This document shows positions 34,244-42,876 of a stretch of 64,000 nucleotides of DNA, piece after piece (position 1 is the stretch's first letter; each line of letters opens with the position of its first letter). Made by a program: the position numbers and the translations under genes. A model generated the notes under the pieces. That model did not search any database. It saw nothing but the letters and a program-made list of their open reading frames with translations, and was not told where the DNA came from. The DNA comes from Parascardovia denticolens DSM 10105 = JCM 12538 (GTDB taxonomy: Bacteria > Actinomycetota > Actinomycetes > Actinomycetales > Bifidobacteriaceae), in the NCBI RefSeq assembly GCF_001042675.1, contig NZ_AP012333.1, positions 1,116,001-1,180,000 of the forward strand, in the 5' to 3' direction.

Positions 34244-34252
34244 TTATCCACA
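34244..34252 (+). promoter_or_regulatory. DnaA box
   Basis: TTATCCACA, a perfect match to the high-affinity DnaA box, in the spacer between comF and the HAD phosphatase gene. Confidence 0.6.
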
Positions 34253-34274
34253 GTTGACCACCGAGTGAAACGAC

Positions 34275-34283
34275 TTATCCACA
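34275..34283 (+). promoter_or_regulatory. DnaA box
   Basis: A second perfect TTATCCACA in the same direction, 31 bases (about three helical turns) from the first, so both lie on the same face of the DNA. The rest of 34167-34389 shows no gene. Confidence 0.6.
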
Positions 34284-34389
34284 TCTGCCTATCGCCACAC
34301 TTTCGCGCCCAAGGCAGAAAGACAGGGCAGGGCCCCATGCTGAAAACGGCCAGAGGGTTTTCGACGGAGACTTCCGAATACGATTGAAA

Positions 34390-35193
34390 TTAGCGGCCTA
34401 ATTCCCTTAAGAGGCGGGAGATGAAACGAGCCGTATCTTGAGGCCCGGCCACTTCAATGGCGTAGGTGCCCGCCTTCGCCGCCGGATAATCATTGCCTTC
34501 GGGGGTCATCCTGTCCCCCAAGAAGACGATTTGTTTCAAAGGGCAGGAGAAAGTCTGGGCGAGTTCGCGGACGGCATAGGATTTATCGACCCCTTTGACG
34601 GAAATATCCACGCTGGTCGCCCCGCCAGCCCGCACGGTCAACTCGGGCAGATCGGCCTGGATGGCCTGGGCCAAGGCCTGCCGACGCGAACCATCAGGGT
34701 CCCAAGCCTCTTTGGCGTCCACGGGGGCCTGCTGCCCTAAGGCAGAAAAGGTGATTTGGGACCCCCGGTCATCAATCCTTTCCCCCCAAACGCGGTCCTG
34801 AGGATACCAGAACCCCAGTTCCTGGGCCCTGCGCCGCACGGAAGCCAAGGCATGCTCCCGGTCTTGGGGATCGATGTTGATTTCATATTGGCAGACCCAA
34901 CCCGCCCCATTCCAACTATAGTACCGGGTCCCGGTCGTCGGCATCAGGTGGAGGCGGGAAAGGTCGGCTGAGGAGGAGATCATCGAAAGGATTTGGCTAT
35001 CGATCAGGTCCCATCGGCCCCCAGAGATGATGGCGACCGGGAAAGAATAGGTGAGTTTGCTCAAAAGTTCGGCGTCTTCCCTCTTCATCGGCATCTTGGA
35101 CCGGGCCAAGGTCCCGTCCAAGTCGAAGGCGATAAGCGTGGCCCGGCTCGCGATATAGTGATAATCCGCGGTCTGCCAATGAGGAAGATCCAT
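34390..35193 (-). CDS. HAD-superfamily (subfamily IIB) sugar-phosphatase-like protein
   Basis: 267 residues from the ATG at 35193; the longer frame adds a basic non-conserved piece. HAD motif I LIAFDLDGTLARSKMPM (Asp nucleophile and second Asp, about 20-24), motif II AIISGGRWD (about 54-62), C2-type cap, conserved Lys in SVKGVDKSYAVREL (about 203), motif IV VFLGDRMTPEGNDYPA (about 225-240). Resembles phosphomannomutase/trehalose-phosphatase-like HAD-IIB enzymes; the substrate is unknown. Alone on its strand; upstream lies a repeat-containing spacer. Confidence 0.85.
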   Translation of the reverse strand: MDLPHWQTADYHYIASRATLIAFDLDGTLARSKMPMKREDAELLSKLTYSFPVAIISGGRWDLIDSQILSMISSSADLSRLHLMPTTGTRYYSWNGAGWVCQYEINIDPQDREHALASVRRRAQELGFWYPQDRVWGERIDDRGSQITFSALGQQAPVDAKEAWDPDGSRRQALAQAIQADLPELTVRAGGATSVDISVKGVDKSYAVRELAQTFSCPLKQIVFLGDRMTPEGNDYPAAKAGTYAIEVAGPQDTARFISRLLRELGR

Positions 35194-35274
35194 GCTGCCA
35201 ACCTTTCTTTTCCTACGATTCCCGACTTGTTCTGCCTTTTCATTATGCCATGGCGGCTTGTCAGAGTGGCTCGT

Positions 35275-35305
35275 CAGGGCATGAAGGCAGGGCATGAAGG
35301 TGGCG
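35275..35305. repeat. Direct repeat GGGCATGAAGG
   Basis: GGGCATGAAGG occurs twice with a 14-base period in the spacer upstream of the HAD gene. The remaining spacer (to 35455) contains further GACGACAGGGCGACAGG-like words. Confidence 0.5.
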
Positions 35306-35455
35306 GCTTATCGGAAGAGCGAAGACGGGTCGATAGGACGACAGGGCGACAGGAAGACAATAAAAGGGAGAGGCAGAAAGGATTAGGCAGTAACCGAGTG
35401 GTGAGAGCCATGCAATGGGAGCCAGCCAGTAAGGACGAAAAGCTAAAGTAGAGCT

Positions 35456-35875
35456 ATGAGCGACATCCCTTGGGAAAAAAGAAGATATCGGGACCGGCAC
35501 GGCCGAGGGGCCAGACGCCCTCCTTTCGGCCTGCGGTTGCCCCACTATCGGACGGCGGCCGGGACCTTCGACGCCCTTTTCGCCGCGCAGCTGCGGCGCC
35601 TGTCCCGGGGATGGCCGGACCTGATCGCCAACACCCAGTTCGCCGTGGAGGACGTTCCCCCTTCCGATCCTTTGCCTTGGGAAGAGAGAATCGCCCCCCT
35701 GTCGGCGTCTTATCCAGCCGAGCATGGGCAGGCCGCCCGCATCGTGCTTTACCGTCTGCCAATCCAGATGGCCGCGCACAGTCGATGGGAGTTGGAATTC
35801 GTCATGCACGACGAAATTGTCCGCCAACTCGCCCAGTTGACGGGGAGGAATCCCGAAGACATCGACCCTCGCTGA
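35456..35875 (+). CDS. Zincin-like metallopeptidase family protein (actinobacterial type, degenerate active site)
   Basis: 139 residues. Starts WEKRRYRDRHGRGARRPPFG, then LPHYRTAAGTFDALFAAQLR, FAVEDVPP and ARIVLYRLPIQM, the usual order of the small actinobacterial metallopeptidase family (PF06262-like). Where active members have His-Glu (HExxH or actinobacterial HEVVVEQVA), this protein has MHDEIVRQLAQLTG (about 120-133): the His stays but Glu is Asp and the third position is Arg. So it may have lost peptidase activity or bind metal differently. Ends NPEDIDPR as in relatives. Single gene; weak ribosome site. Confidence 0.75.
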   Translation: MSDIPWEKRRYRDRHGRGARRPPFGLRLPHYRTAAGTFDALFAAQLRRLSRGWPDLIANTQFAVEDVPPSDPLPWEERIAPLSASYPAEHGQAARIVLYRLPIQMAAHSRWELEFVMHDEIVRQLAQLTGRNPEDIDPR

Positions 35876-35977
35876 TCAGACCGATTCGCGCGAATCAAGT
35901 CGATCCATACGGATTGGAGTCATGCCTGGCAATCAAGAATTAGAGCCATGACTAGAGTCCTGCCTTAAAACCAGCGG

Positions 35978-37618
35978 TCACCGCAGGACGGGCTGCTGAC
36001 GGATGGACACACGTTCGGACACCACTTCCAGAGACGACCCATTCACCGTCGCCAAGGCCTTGACCCCGGCCTTGTTCAGAGAAGGGGCCGCTAGAGAGGC
36101 GGACAGGGTCACCGCGGCGGGTTTCTTGGAGATGGAGGCCGTCCCCTCCCCCTGGACCAGGCAGAAGGCACGGGCGGAGGATTCTTTCGAGGAGGATGAA
36201 GAAGAAGAGGAAGCCGAAGCGGAAGACAGGGCCGTCACGCTATGCGCCGGCAAATGGTAGGTCTTCGCCGATATGAGCTTGCCTTGGTCGTCGAAAGCCT
36301 GCAAAACCATCGCAGTCTCGGAGTCAGACGAATTGGCCGCGTAAAGCGTGGCGGATACATCCTTGGGCAAGGCCAAGGCCGATGTACGACCGGCTTTCTG
36401 CCCGTTTTCCAAGGCGAAATCGGCCTGTTCCCCCGATGAGGTCTTCAACTCGGCGCTGACGGAGAAATCCTGGTCGGCGGTCACCGCCAAGCCTCGCGCT
36501 CCCCGCGGGAAATCCTGGAAGGAAAGGACCTGGACCTGTCCCCCGGTCACGGTGATTTTCTTCCCTTCCTTCTTCCCCTCCTTCGTCAGCCATTGAAGGG
36601 TCATATGGGCGCTTCGGTCCGAATAGACCCGCACGGTCGCGGCAGAGGCCGAAGCCAGGGCCGGCAAGGAGAGGGTGGAATTCGCAGGGGCGGAGTCCAC
36701 CGGAAGGGCGAAATCGTTCCCCTGGGGGTCCAACCCATCCATATGGACCACGCGGACGAAGGCGGACAGGGGGGTGACGGAGCTGGAAACAGTCAGGTAG
36801 ACCCCTTCCTGATCCGGAGCGGTGGCGGAAACGTTGACGATCGTCCGCGAATGGGCGTCCACGGTCACCGAACTGTCGGCGCTCAAGGCCAAGGCATTCC
36901 CATCATGGGAACCGTGCGCCTTCATGGTGGCGACCGTGGCTTTGGAAGAAGGATTGACCAGGACCAGTTGCTGGGTCCAGCCGGTCTGGGTGGAAGGCAG
37001 AAGGAAGGATTGGGCTAGCCGAGCGTCCACGGCGCTGGCGACGGCCATCCCTTTCAAATCACCCTTGCTCGCCCAGGAAACGGTGGAAGCGACCGCCCCG
37101 GTCCCCTCCCGGTCGGAAGTCATCCGGGTGGACAAGACCAAGGGGGACTCCCCCATGCTGTCGGACAAAAGGGAGATCGAATCATCCGCCTGGGCGGCAC
37201 CGATCAACGGCTTGGACAGGGTGCCCGGTCCGGTGGGGTCTGAAGAGACCGCGGAAGGGTCGGAGGAAATCATGTCGGCCACGGAAGATTGATAGACCGA
37301 GCCGAAAGCGGCGGCCTGCCAGGAAGCCGAGATATCTCCGGACGAGGCTTGGAATTGGCTGTCTCCATAGGCCTGGGGATCGGCCAAGGTCATCCGGTCG
37401 GGAATCACTTGGGTGGATTGGGTCCGGGCCACCCGATAAGCGGCCGGCAGATGGGAAGGAGGCTGATCGTTCAGCCCGGGCAGGGGGATGCCGAAGACCC
37501 CGTAGACGAACAAGCTCACCACGAGGATGGCCGAAAGAGCCCCCAGGAAGACCCGCCAAACGATTCTCGGCGCTCGCGACGGTAGGGCGCGGTTCTCGGT
37601 TTCCGAACGATCTGCCAT
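35978..37618 (-). CDS. DUF5719-family secreted/anchored protein
   Basis: 546 residues from the ATG at 37618, whose A overlaps the stop of the upstream glycosyltransferase gene (translational coupling). One membrane helix (about 22-44; IVWRVFLGALSAILVVSLFV) and a long external part with repeated beta-rich segments (LVLVNPSSKATVATMKAHGS; TVRVYSDRSAHMTLQWLTKEG) ending in a Ser-rich stretch (SASASSSSSSSSKESSARAF) and a short domain. DUF5719 proteins are known in Actinobacteria next to a large membrane glycosyltransferase and LCP proteins, as here. The molecular role is unknown; a part in wall-polymer assembly is inferred from context. Confidence 0.78.
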   Translation of the reverse strand: MADRSETENRALPSRAPRIVWRVFLGALSAILVVSLFVYGVFGIPLPGLNDQPPSHLPAAYRVARTQSTQVIPDRMTLADPQAYGDSQFQASSGDISASWQAAAFGSVYQSSVADMISSDPSAVSSDPTGPGTLSKPLIGAAQADDSISLLSDSMGESPLVLSTRMTSDREGTGAVASTVSWASKGDLKGMAVASAVDARLAQSFLLPSTQTGWTQQLVLVNPSSKATVATMKAHGSHDGNALALSADSSVTVDAHSRTIVNVSATAPDQEGVYLTVSSSVTPLSAFVRVVHMDGLDPQGNDFALPVDSAPANSTLSLPALASASAATVRVYSDRSAHMTLQWLTKEGKKEGKKITVTGGQVQVLSFQDFPRGARGLAVTADQDFSVSAELKTSSGEQADFALENGQKAGRTSALALPKDVSATLYAANSSDSETAMVLQAFDDQGKLISAKTYHLPAHSVTALSSASASSSSSSSSKESSARAFCLVQGEGTASISKKPAAVTLSASLAAPSLNKAGVKALATVNGSSLEVVSERVSIRQQPVLR

Positions 37619-40600
37619 TATGCCTGCTCCTGACTGTAACGATGACGCCGTGGGAAGGCGACCAAAAGATAAAGGGCGCCGACGATCCCCATGGACCAGA
37701 GCCAAACCTTGCGCCAGAACGAGGATTCCGCCCGGGTCTGGCCGCTGAGGCTGATGCCGTGGGTGTTGGTGTCGTCGACGGCGAACCGGATGTAGGTCCC
37801 TTGCTCATTGCTCACTACGGATTCGGTCCCGTCGGAAGAGACCAGGTGGGAAATCAGCTCGGCCGTTTCACCCTGGTTCGTTTTGACCAGATAGATCCCT
37901 CCGAATCCCAAAGCGCTCAGGGAAGCGACCGCTGAGGAGTCAGCCTCACCCGCCAATCGGGACAGGGCCGTGGCGATGGATTCATCCTGAGCGCCCACCC
38001 CACCCCGGCGGGCGGCTGAGTCTCCTGTCAGCCAGGAGGAGACGAGCCGGGCTTGGGCGCTGGGGTTGAGGTCGATGACGTCCCCCCGAGATGTCCGCAT
38101 GGAAGCATAAGAGATCTCCCCCGGGTTGGAAGCGTCCACGGCCAGGATGCGGCGGATCTGTCGTGCGGCCAGGTAATCCTGGGCGACCATGGGCAGCTGG
38201 GCCGTGGAAGGAGTCAGGCGGGCCGACACGGAGGGGGCGAGCATGCCGATGAAGACGGCGGCGATGGTCCCCAAGACGAACAGGAAGCTGAGCAAACCAC
38301 GCCCGGCCAAAGCCACGGAATGAGCCGCGCCCGCCGTTCCGGCCCGCTTGCCGTCATCGCGTTTGCGGCTCAAAGCCGTGAAGGACTTGGCCCCGGCTCC
38401 GGCGACCAGGCAGGTCCCAGCCAACAAGCCCATAAGAGCCAGCAAAAGACCGGGAAGGACCGAGCCCGCCACCGGAGAGCCGGAGGCATCGAAAGAGACC
38501 GTGGTCCGCGAGGCGATGAGGGCGACGACCACCCCTGCTATGACGCAGGTCCAGACCATGCGCGAAAGCCGCAAAGCGAAAGGCAGGAAAAGGGAGACCA
38601 AGGCCAGAAGGACCACCAGGGCCACAATCACCAGGACGATCCAGGAAAGCAGGCCCGTCAAGGGCGCGGCGACGGTAGAGGAAAGCCCCAGACCAATCAG
38701 CCCCGAAGTCAGGCTGGAGGAGGAACTGGAAGTCAGGATCCCAGACACCCCCAAATGCCGGGCGAAAGACCCAATCAAAGCGCCGCCTGCCGTCACCGTC
38801 CCCGAAGAAGAAACAGCAGGGGTCATGGAATCCATGAAGAACTGCCGCCAGCCCCCCTGGCCCCAGCGGGTCAAAGAGTCGACCACGGTGGGCAAAAGGA
38901 CGATCACGGAAGGCAAAGGGATGAGGAGCAGGTAAGACTTATGGGAGCGGGCCAGCAAGAAGAAGGCCAGGTAAGCCAGGAGGAAGGCCGGTAGGTATTG
39001 GGGTTCGCACAGGCAGACGACCATGAGGCAAAGGGCTGCGCAGGCCCCATGCTGGGCCGAAGGCAAAGGCTTGCTCAGGTACTCGGTCCGGTACATGCCC
39101 AAGGCCTTGAAAGTGAAAGCCAGCCCGGCCGGCAGGAAGATGGTGGTGATGAGCAAAGGGAGGTTGCCCTGGCCGTAGATCCCCATCAGGATGGACAGGC
39201 CCACCCAGGCCAGGGAGGAGGCGACCCGGATGGAGTTGGACCTGGTGACCGTTCCGGCCAAGGCCCAGAAACCCAAAGCGGCGAAAGGGGCCGCCAGGAG
39301 GATGATCAGGTCATAGGCGATGGCCACATGGCCGCCCGTGACCGCGCAGAGGCAGAGGAGAAGCAGGAGGAAGGGGGCGGGGGCGGCGGGCAGACCCAGA
39401 CCGGAAGCGTAGGTCCATGACGTGGTCGCGCTTTCCGCCACCTGTCTCAGGCTGGCCCCGGAAGGCAGCAGAATCGGCGAAGAGACGGCCTGGAAGCTCA
39501 GGAGGGAACGCAAAGAGGGGAAATTGGCGGCCAGGCCCATGATCAGGGCGATGACCATCATGATCCCGGCCCAACCATAACGGACCCGGCGGCGGGCGGC
39601 CAGATGGGCCCGGACCAAAGGGTTGAGAAGGGCGTCATCGTTCTGGTTGGCGGCGGAGAAGGCTTTTTCCTTCCACGTCTTCATCTGGCCGCGGGAAGCC
39701 TGCAGCAAAGCCAGGCTCCGCAAAGGGACCGAGGTTTGCGACGCCACCCGGATCCGGGCGGAAATCATGGTGAACAGGGAAAAAAGGTCCCGCCAGGGGG
39801 CGGTCAATTCCGCCCCGGCTTCGGCGACCTGTTTGCGTCCCAAAAGGCGGGCGCAGGCGTAAAGGGAGAAGAGCCAGCGGCCAAGCCAGGCGAAAATCCA
39901 CTGCCATACGGGCAGGTCGGAATAGAAATACGTATCCCTGGCCTTGGTTTGGGCCCCGTAAGAAGTGGAAGGCTCGTTGACCGGATCATCGACCCGGCGT
40001 CCCCGTAAGTCCCTGACACCTTCCAGGCGGGCGGCCCGATGGGCGGTGCGCACTTGGGGGGAGATGATCACGCGGCCCCCACTGCGGCACACCCGACGGC
40101 AGAAGTCGCGGGACTGGCCCAGGGTGCTGAAGGGGTAGGGCCCTTGGGACAGGTGGAGCCACTGGTTCAGGTTGACCAAGGCCCCGGACAGGGAGACGGC
40201 GAAGACATCGGACCGGTCGTCGTACTGTTCCTGGTCCTCCTCCCCGTCGACGACCAGGCTGGCCACCTTATGGCCGGGGGCGGCGAAATAGCCGACGTTG
40301 CGCAAAGAACGGTCGGCCCAATCCATCTGTTTGGTGCCGATGACGGTGGCGCTGGGATTCTTCTCCTTGGTCTCCAGCAGGCCCTCCAGGTAGGAGGTCC
40401 CCACGGGACGAGAATCATCGTGGAGGAGAAGGAGGTCGGTCACATGGTTGGAGATGATCCCCTCGTCCCTGGCTTGGTTCAGGGCCGCATTGACCGTTTC
40501 GCTGAAGGAGCCGGCCTTGACCGATATTGCGTGGATGCGGCAAGGCTCTTCCTGATCCGGATGGCCTTCTTGATGCCTAGGGACGGCGATCTCCCGCCCT

Positions 40601-41145
40601 GGGCCGAGGTCCATTTTGCCCGTCCTCTTGCCTCCGGCCGCTTGGGCGATGATGATTTCGCCAGGCAGGACGTTTTGGCTCAGGAGGGCTTCCAAGGTCC
40701 TCAGCAGATAGCGGCTGTCATCCTCCACCGTGATGACGGCGGCCACGGCGGACTCCACCCTTTGGTCTTCTGACCAGGTCCGCCCATCCATGGCTCCACC
40801 CATGGCGGCGAGGATGCAGTCGTCCACAGGCAGGGCCTGGTTCCTGTCTTCTTCGTAAAGATAGGTCGTCTCGTCCTCATCTTCCATCTGGGGACCTTCC
40901 GATTCGAAATCGGGGACCCCGCCGGTGGCCTCATCGGCGGGCTCTCCGGGATTCTTCGAATCGGTACTCTTTGAAGAAAGAGACGAGGAGGGAGACGATA
41001 CGGACGAGGTCTTGGGAGAAGAGGCCGGCGGCCGGGGCGGGGCCGGCGGAGAAAAAGCCTGGCCAGGAGTCTCGGCAAGGTCAGGGTCGGCCGACCTCGC
41101 GCCCTGGCCGCGAGTCTCCCTGATCTGATCCTCAGGATTCGTCAT
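37618..41145 (-). CDS. Large membrane glycosyltransferase, family 2
   Basis: 1175 residues from the ATG at 41145 (AAGGTGGTG about 4 bases upstream). The first 95 residues are acidic, Ser/Pro-rich and probably disordered. A GT2 domain (about 130-400) contains VITVEDDSRYLLRTLEALLS, the DxD-like LLLHDDSRPVG and a VFAVSLSGALVN segment. About twelve or more membrane helices fill residues 540-1030, followed by an external part and a final helix (about 1150) with a basic end. It resembles actinobacterial wall-polysaccharide glycosyltransferases with a polytopic C-terminal half; the sugar and acceptor are unknown. Coupled to the DUF5719 gene downstream; diverges from an LCP ligase gene. Confidence 0.82.
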   Translation of the reverse strand: MTNPEDQIRETRGQGARSADPDLAETPGQAFSPPAPPRPPASSPKTSSVSSPSSSLSSKSTDSKNPGEPADEATGGVPDFESEGPQMEDEDETTYLYEEDRNQALPVDDCILAAMGGAMDGRTWSEDQRVESAVAAVITVEDDSRYLLRTLEALLSQNVLPGEIIIAQAAGGKRTGKMDLGPGREIAVPRHQEGHPDQEEPCRIHAISVKAGSFSETVNAALNQARDEGIISNHVTDLLLLHDDSRPVGTSYLEGLLETKEKNPSATVIGTKQMDWADRSLRNVGYFAAPGHKVASLVVDGEEDQEQYDDRSDVFAVSLSGALVNLNQWLHLSQGPYPFSTLGQSRDFCRRVCRSGGRVIISPQVRTAHRAARLEGVRDLRGRRVDDPVNEPSTSYGAQTKARDTYFYSDLPVWQWIFAWLGRWLFSLYACARLLGRKQVAEAGAELTAPWRDLFSLFTMISARIRVASQTSVPLRSLALLQASRGQMKTWKEKAFSAANQNDDALLNPLVRAHLAARRRVRYGWAGIMMVIALIMGLAANFPSLRSLLSFQAVSSPILLPSGASLRQVAESATTSWTYASGLGLPAAPAPFLLLLLCLCAVTGGHVAIAYDLIILLAAPFAALGFWALAGTVTRSNSIRVASSLAWVGLSILMGIYGQGNLPLLITTIFLPAGLAFTFKALGMYRTEYLSKPLPSAQHGACAALCLMVVCLCEPQYLPAFLLAYLAFFLLARSHKSYLLLIPLPSVIVLLPTVVDSLTRWGQGGWRQFFMDSMTPAVSSSGTVTAGGALIGSFARHLGVSGILTSSSSSSLTSGLIGLGLSSTVAAPLTGLLSWIVLVIVALVVLLALVSLFLPFALRLSRMVWTCVIAGVVVALIASRTTVSFDASGSPVAGSVLPGLLLALMGLLAGTCLVAGAGAKSFTALSRKRDDGKRAGTAGAAHSVALAGRGLLSFLFVLGTIAAVFIGMLAPSVSARLTPSTAQLPMVAQDYLAARQIRRILAVDASNPGEISYASMRTSRGDVIDLNPSAQARLVSSWLTGDSAARRGGVGAQDESIATALSRLAGEADSSAVASLSALGFGGIYLVKTNQGETAELISHLVSSDGTESVVSNEQGTYIRFAVDDTNTHGISLSGQTRAESSFWRKVWLWSMGIVGALYLLVAFPRRHRYSQEQA

Positions 41146-41334
41146 AGCACCACCTTTTGCATAGTTTCCCGAATACCACTGTATGGGTTGGAAAGGAAAG
41201 GGAGCGAAGAAAGGGCGGAATTCGGACGTTTTCTTTACCTTTCGCCCATTTTTCCGCCGTTTGGGATCCCGCAAATGCCAGTCCTGGTCTACAATGAGAG
41301 GTTGAACACTATCTGACTTCGCGGAAGGACCCCT

Positions 41335-42744
41335 GTGACTGACCACCATCGCTCCCAGCATCGTCACATCTCGTTGCGAATCAATTCCTACGACCCTCCT
41401 CTGCACTCGGTTAACTTCATCACCGGCAAGAGGCTGGCGCGGGGCATCGCCATGGTCCTCATCGGCCTATTGACTTTTCTGGCCGTGGCCAGCGGAGCGC
41501 TTTACATGGATTTGGCCAACGCCGTCAAAGAGTCGTCCGTGACGGTCATCGGCAAAGGCGGAAAAGTGGTGAAAACCACGGTAGACCCCAATGAAGGCAA
41601 GGCTTTGAACATCCTGGTCATCGGGCAGGACGCCCGCGCCGGCAGGAACGGGGCCCTCATCAACGACAACAATCCCGAAGACGCCTCCAACCACCAAGCG
41701 GACACCACCATGGTAGTGCACATCTCCGCCAACCGTAAATTCATCGACATCGTCTCCATCCCCCGGGACTCCTTGGTCAGCGTCCCCGCCTGCACCACCA
41801 CCGCCGGAACCATACCGGCTCAAAGCAACATCATGTTCAACTCCATCTTCGCCACCGCTTACACCAAGGCCAACAACGTCTCGTCGGCCGCCAGCTGCAC
41901 CATGAACGCGGTCAACAGCCTGACCGGCCTCGATATCAGCCAGTTCATCGTGGTGGATTTCTCCGGCATGAGCACCATGATCAACGCCCTCGGCGGGGTG
42001 GACATCTGCGTCCCCCAGGATTTCAACGATTCCTATACCAACCTGTCCCTCAAACGCGGCCTCCACCACCTGGACGGGGTCAAGGCCACCCAGTTCGCCC
42101 GGATCCGCCATGGGATCGGGGACGGATCCGACGTGATGCGAACCGTCCGCCAACAGTACTTGATCAAGATGCTCCTGCGCGAAGCCACCAACAAGAACCT
42201 CTTCACCCAAACCAATCAGCTCTACCAATTGGCCAAATCCGCCATCAACTCTTTGAGCATGAGCGAAGGCCTGGCCAAGGTGGACGTCCTGGCCGGCCTG
42301 GCTTCCAGTCTGGCGGGATTGGCGGCCAACAGCGGCGGCCACGGCATCTACTCCCAGACGATCCCGGTGGAGACTTCCACCTATGATCCCAACCGCGTGC
42401 AATGGACACAGGCGGCTTCCTCCGTCTGGGACAGGCTCAAGGATGACAAGTCGCTCAGCGACGACGATTCCGCGAAGAAGCCTTCCTCTTCCGCTTCCTC
42501 CTCCCCCTCGGAAAGCAGCCCTTCACAAGGCGATTCCTCTTCGGCTTCCAGTCCCTCTCTCCCCCTCTCCCCCGTCGACCCCCACACCGGCCTGCAGAAG
42601 AAGGCCGACGGTACCCTCATCGATCCCGGGACCGGGGGCACGGTGGACAAGGACTCCGGGGTCATCAGCGATCCGGCTACCGGCTGGTACATCGGCTTCG
42701 CGGAGAAGTACGTGAATTACACCTTCTGCAAGATCGAAAGCTGA
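41335..42744 (+). CDS. LytR-CpsA-Psr (LCP) family wall-polymer ligase
   Basis: 469 residues, GTG start with GGAAGGA about 7 bases upstream. One membrane helix (about 37-57), then an external LCP domain (about 95-330): KALNILVIGQDARAG, HQADTTMVVHIS, FIDIVSIPRDSLVSV, GGVDICVPQDFND and QFARIRHGIGDGSDVMRTVRQQ, including the Arg and Asp residues that bind the polyprenyl pyrophosphate head group. A Ser/Pro-rich tail (about 380-420) follows. LCP enzymes transfer teichoic-acid or polysaccharide chains from the lipid carrier to peptidoglycan. Divergent from the large glycosyltransferase gene, with a second LCP gene downstream. Confidence 0.92.
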   Translation: MTDHHRSQHRHISLRINSYDPPLHSVNFITGKRLARGIAMVLIGLLTFLAVASGALYMDLANAVKESSVTVIGKGGKVVKTTVDPNEGKALNILVIGQDARAGRNGALINDNNPEDASNHQADTTMVVHISANRKFIDIVSIPRDSLVSVPACTTTAGTIPAQSNIMFNSIFATAYTKANNVSSAASCTMNAVNSLTGLDISQFIVVDFSGMSTMINALGGVDICVPQDFNDSYTNLSLKRGLHHLDGVKATQFARIRHGIGDGSDVMRTVRQQYLIKMLLREATNKNLFTQTNQLYQLAKSAINSLSMSEGLAKVDVLAGLASSLAGLAANSGGHGIYSQTIPVETSTYDPNRVQWTQAASSVWDRLKDDKSLSDDDSAKKPSSSASSSPSESSPSQGDSSSASSPSLPLSPVDPHTGLQKKADGTLIDPGTGGTVDKDSGVISDPATGWYIGFAEKYVNYTFCKIES

Positions 42745-42876
42745 CCCGGACCTATATAAAGTTTTTGTATAAACTTCCGGCCTCGTCCGTCATCCTTTGC
42801 CTTCTCCCTTAGAATGAAGGGAGATTTGCGGCTTTCCCCAGCCTAGCGAAGTCCCCAAGCACAGCGAAGGATGACG

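Noticed and set aside
34167-34389. Possible replication origin because of two DnaA boxes
   Set aside because: No dnaA, dnaN or gyrB nearby, only two boxes and no A+T-rich unwinding element.
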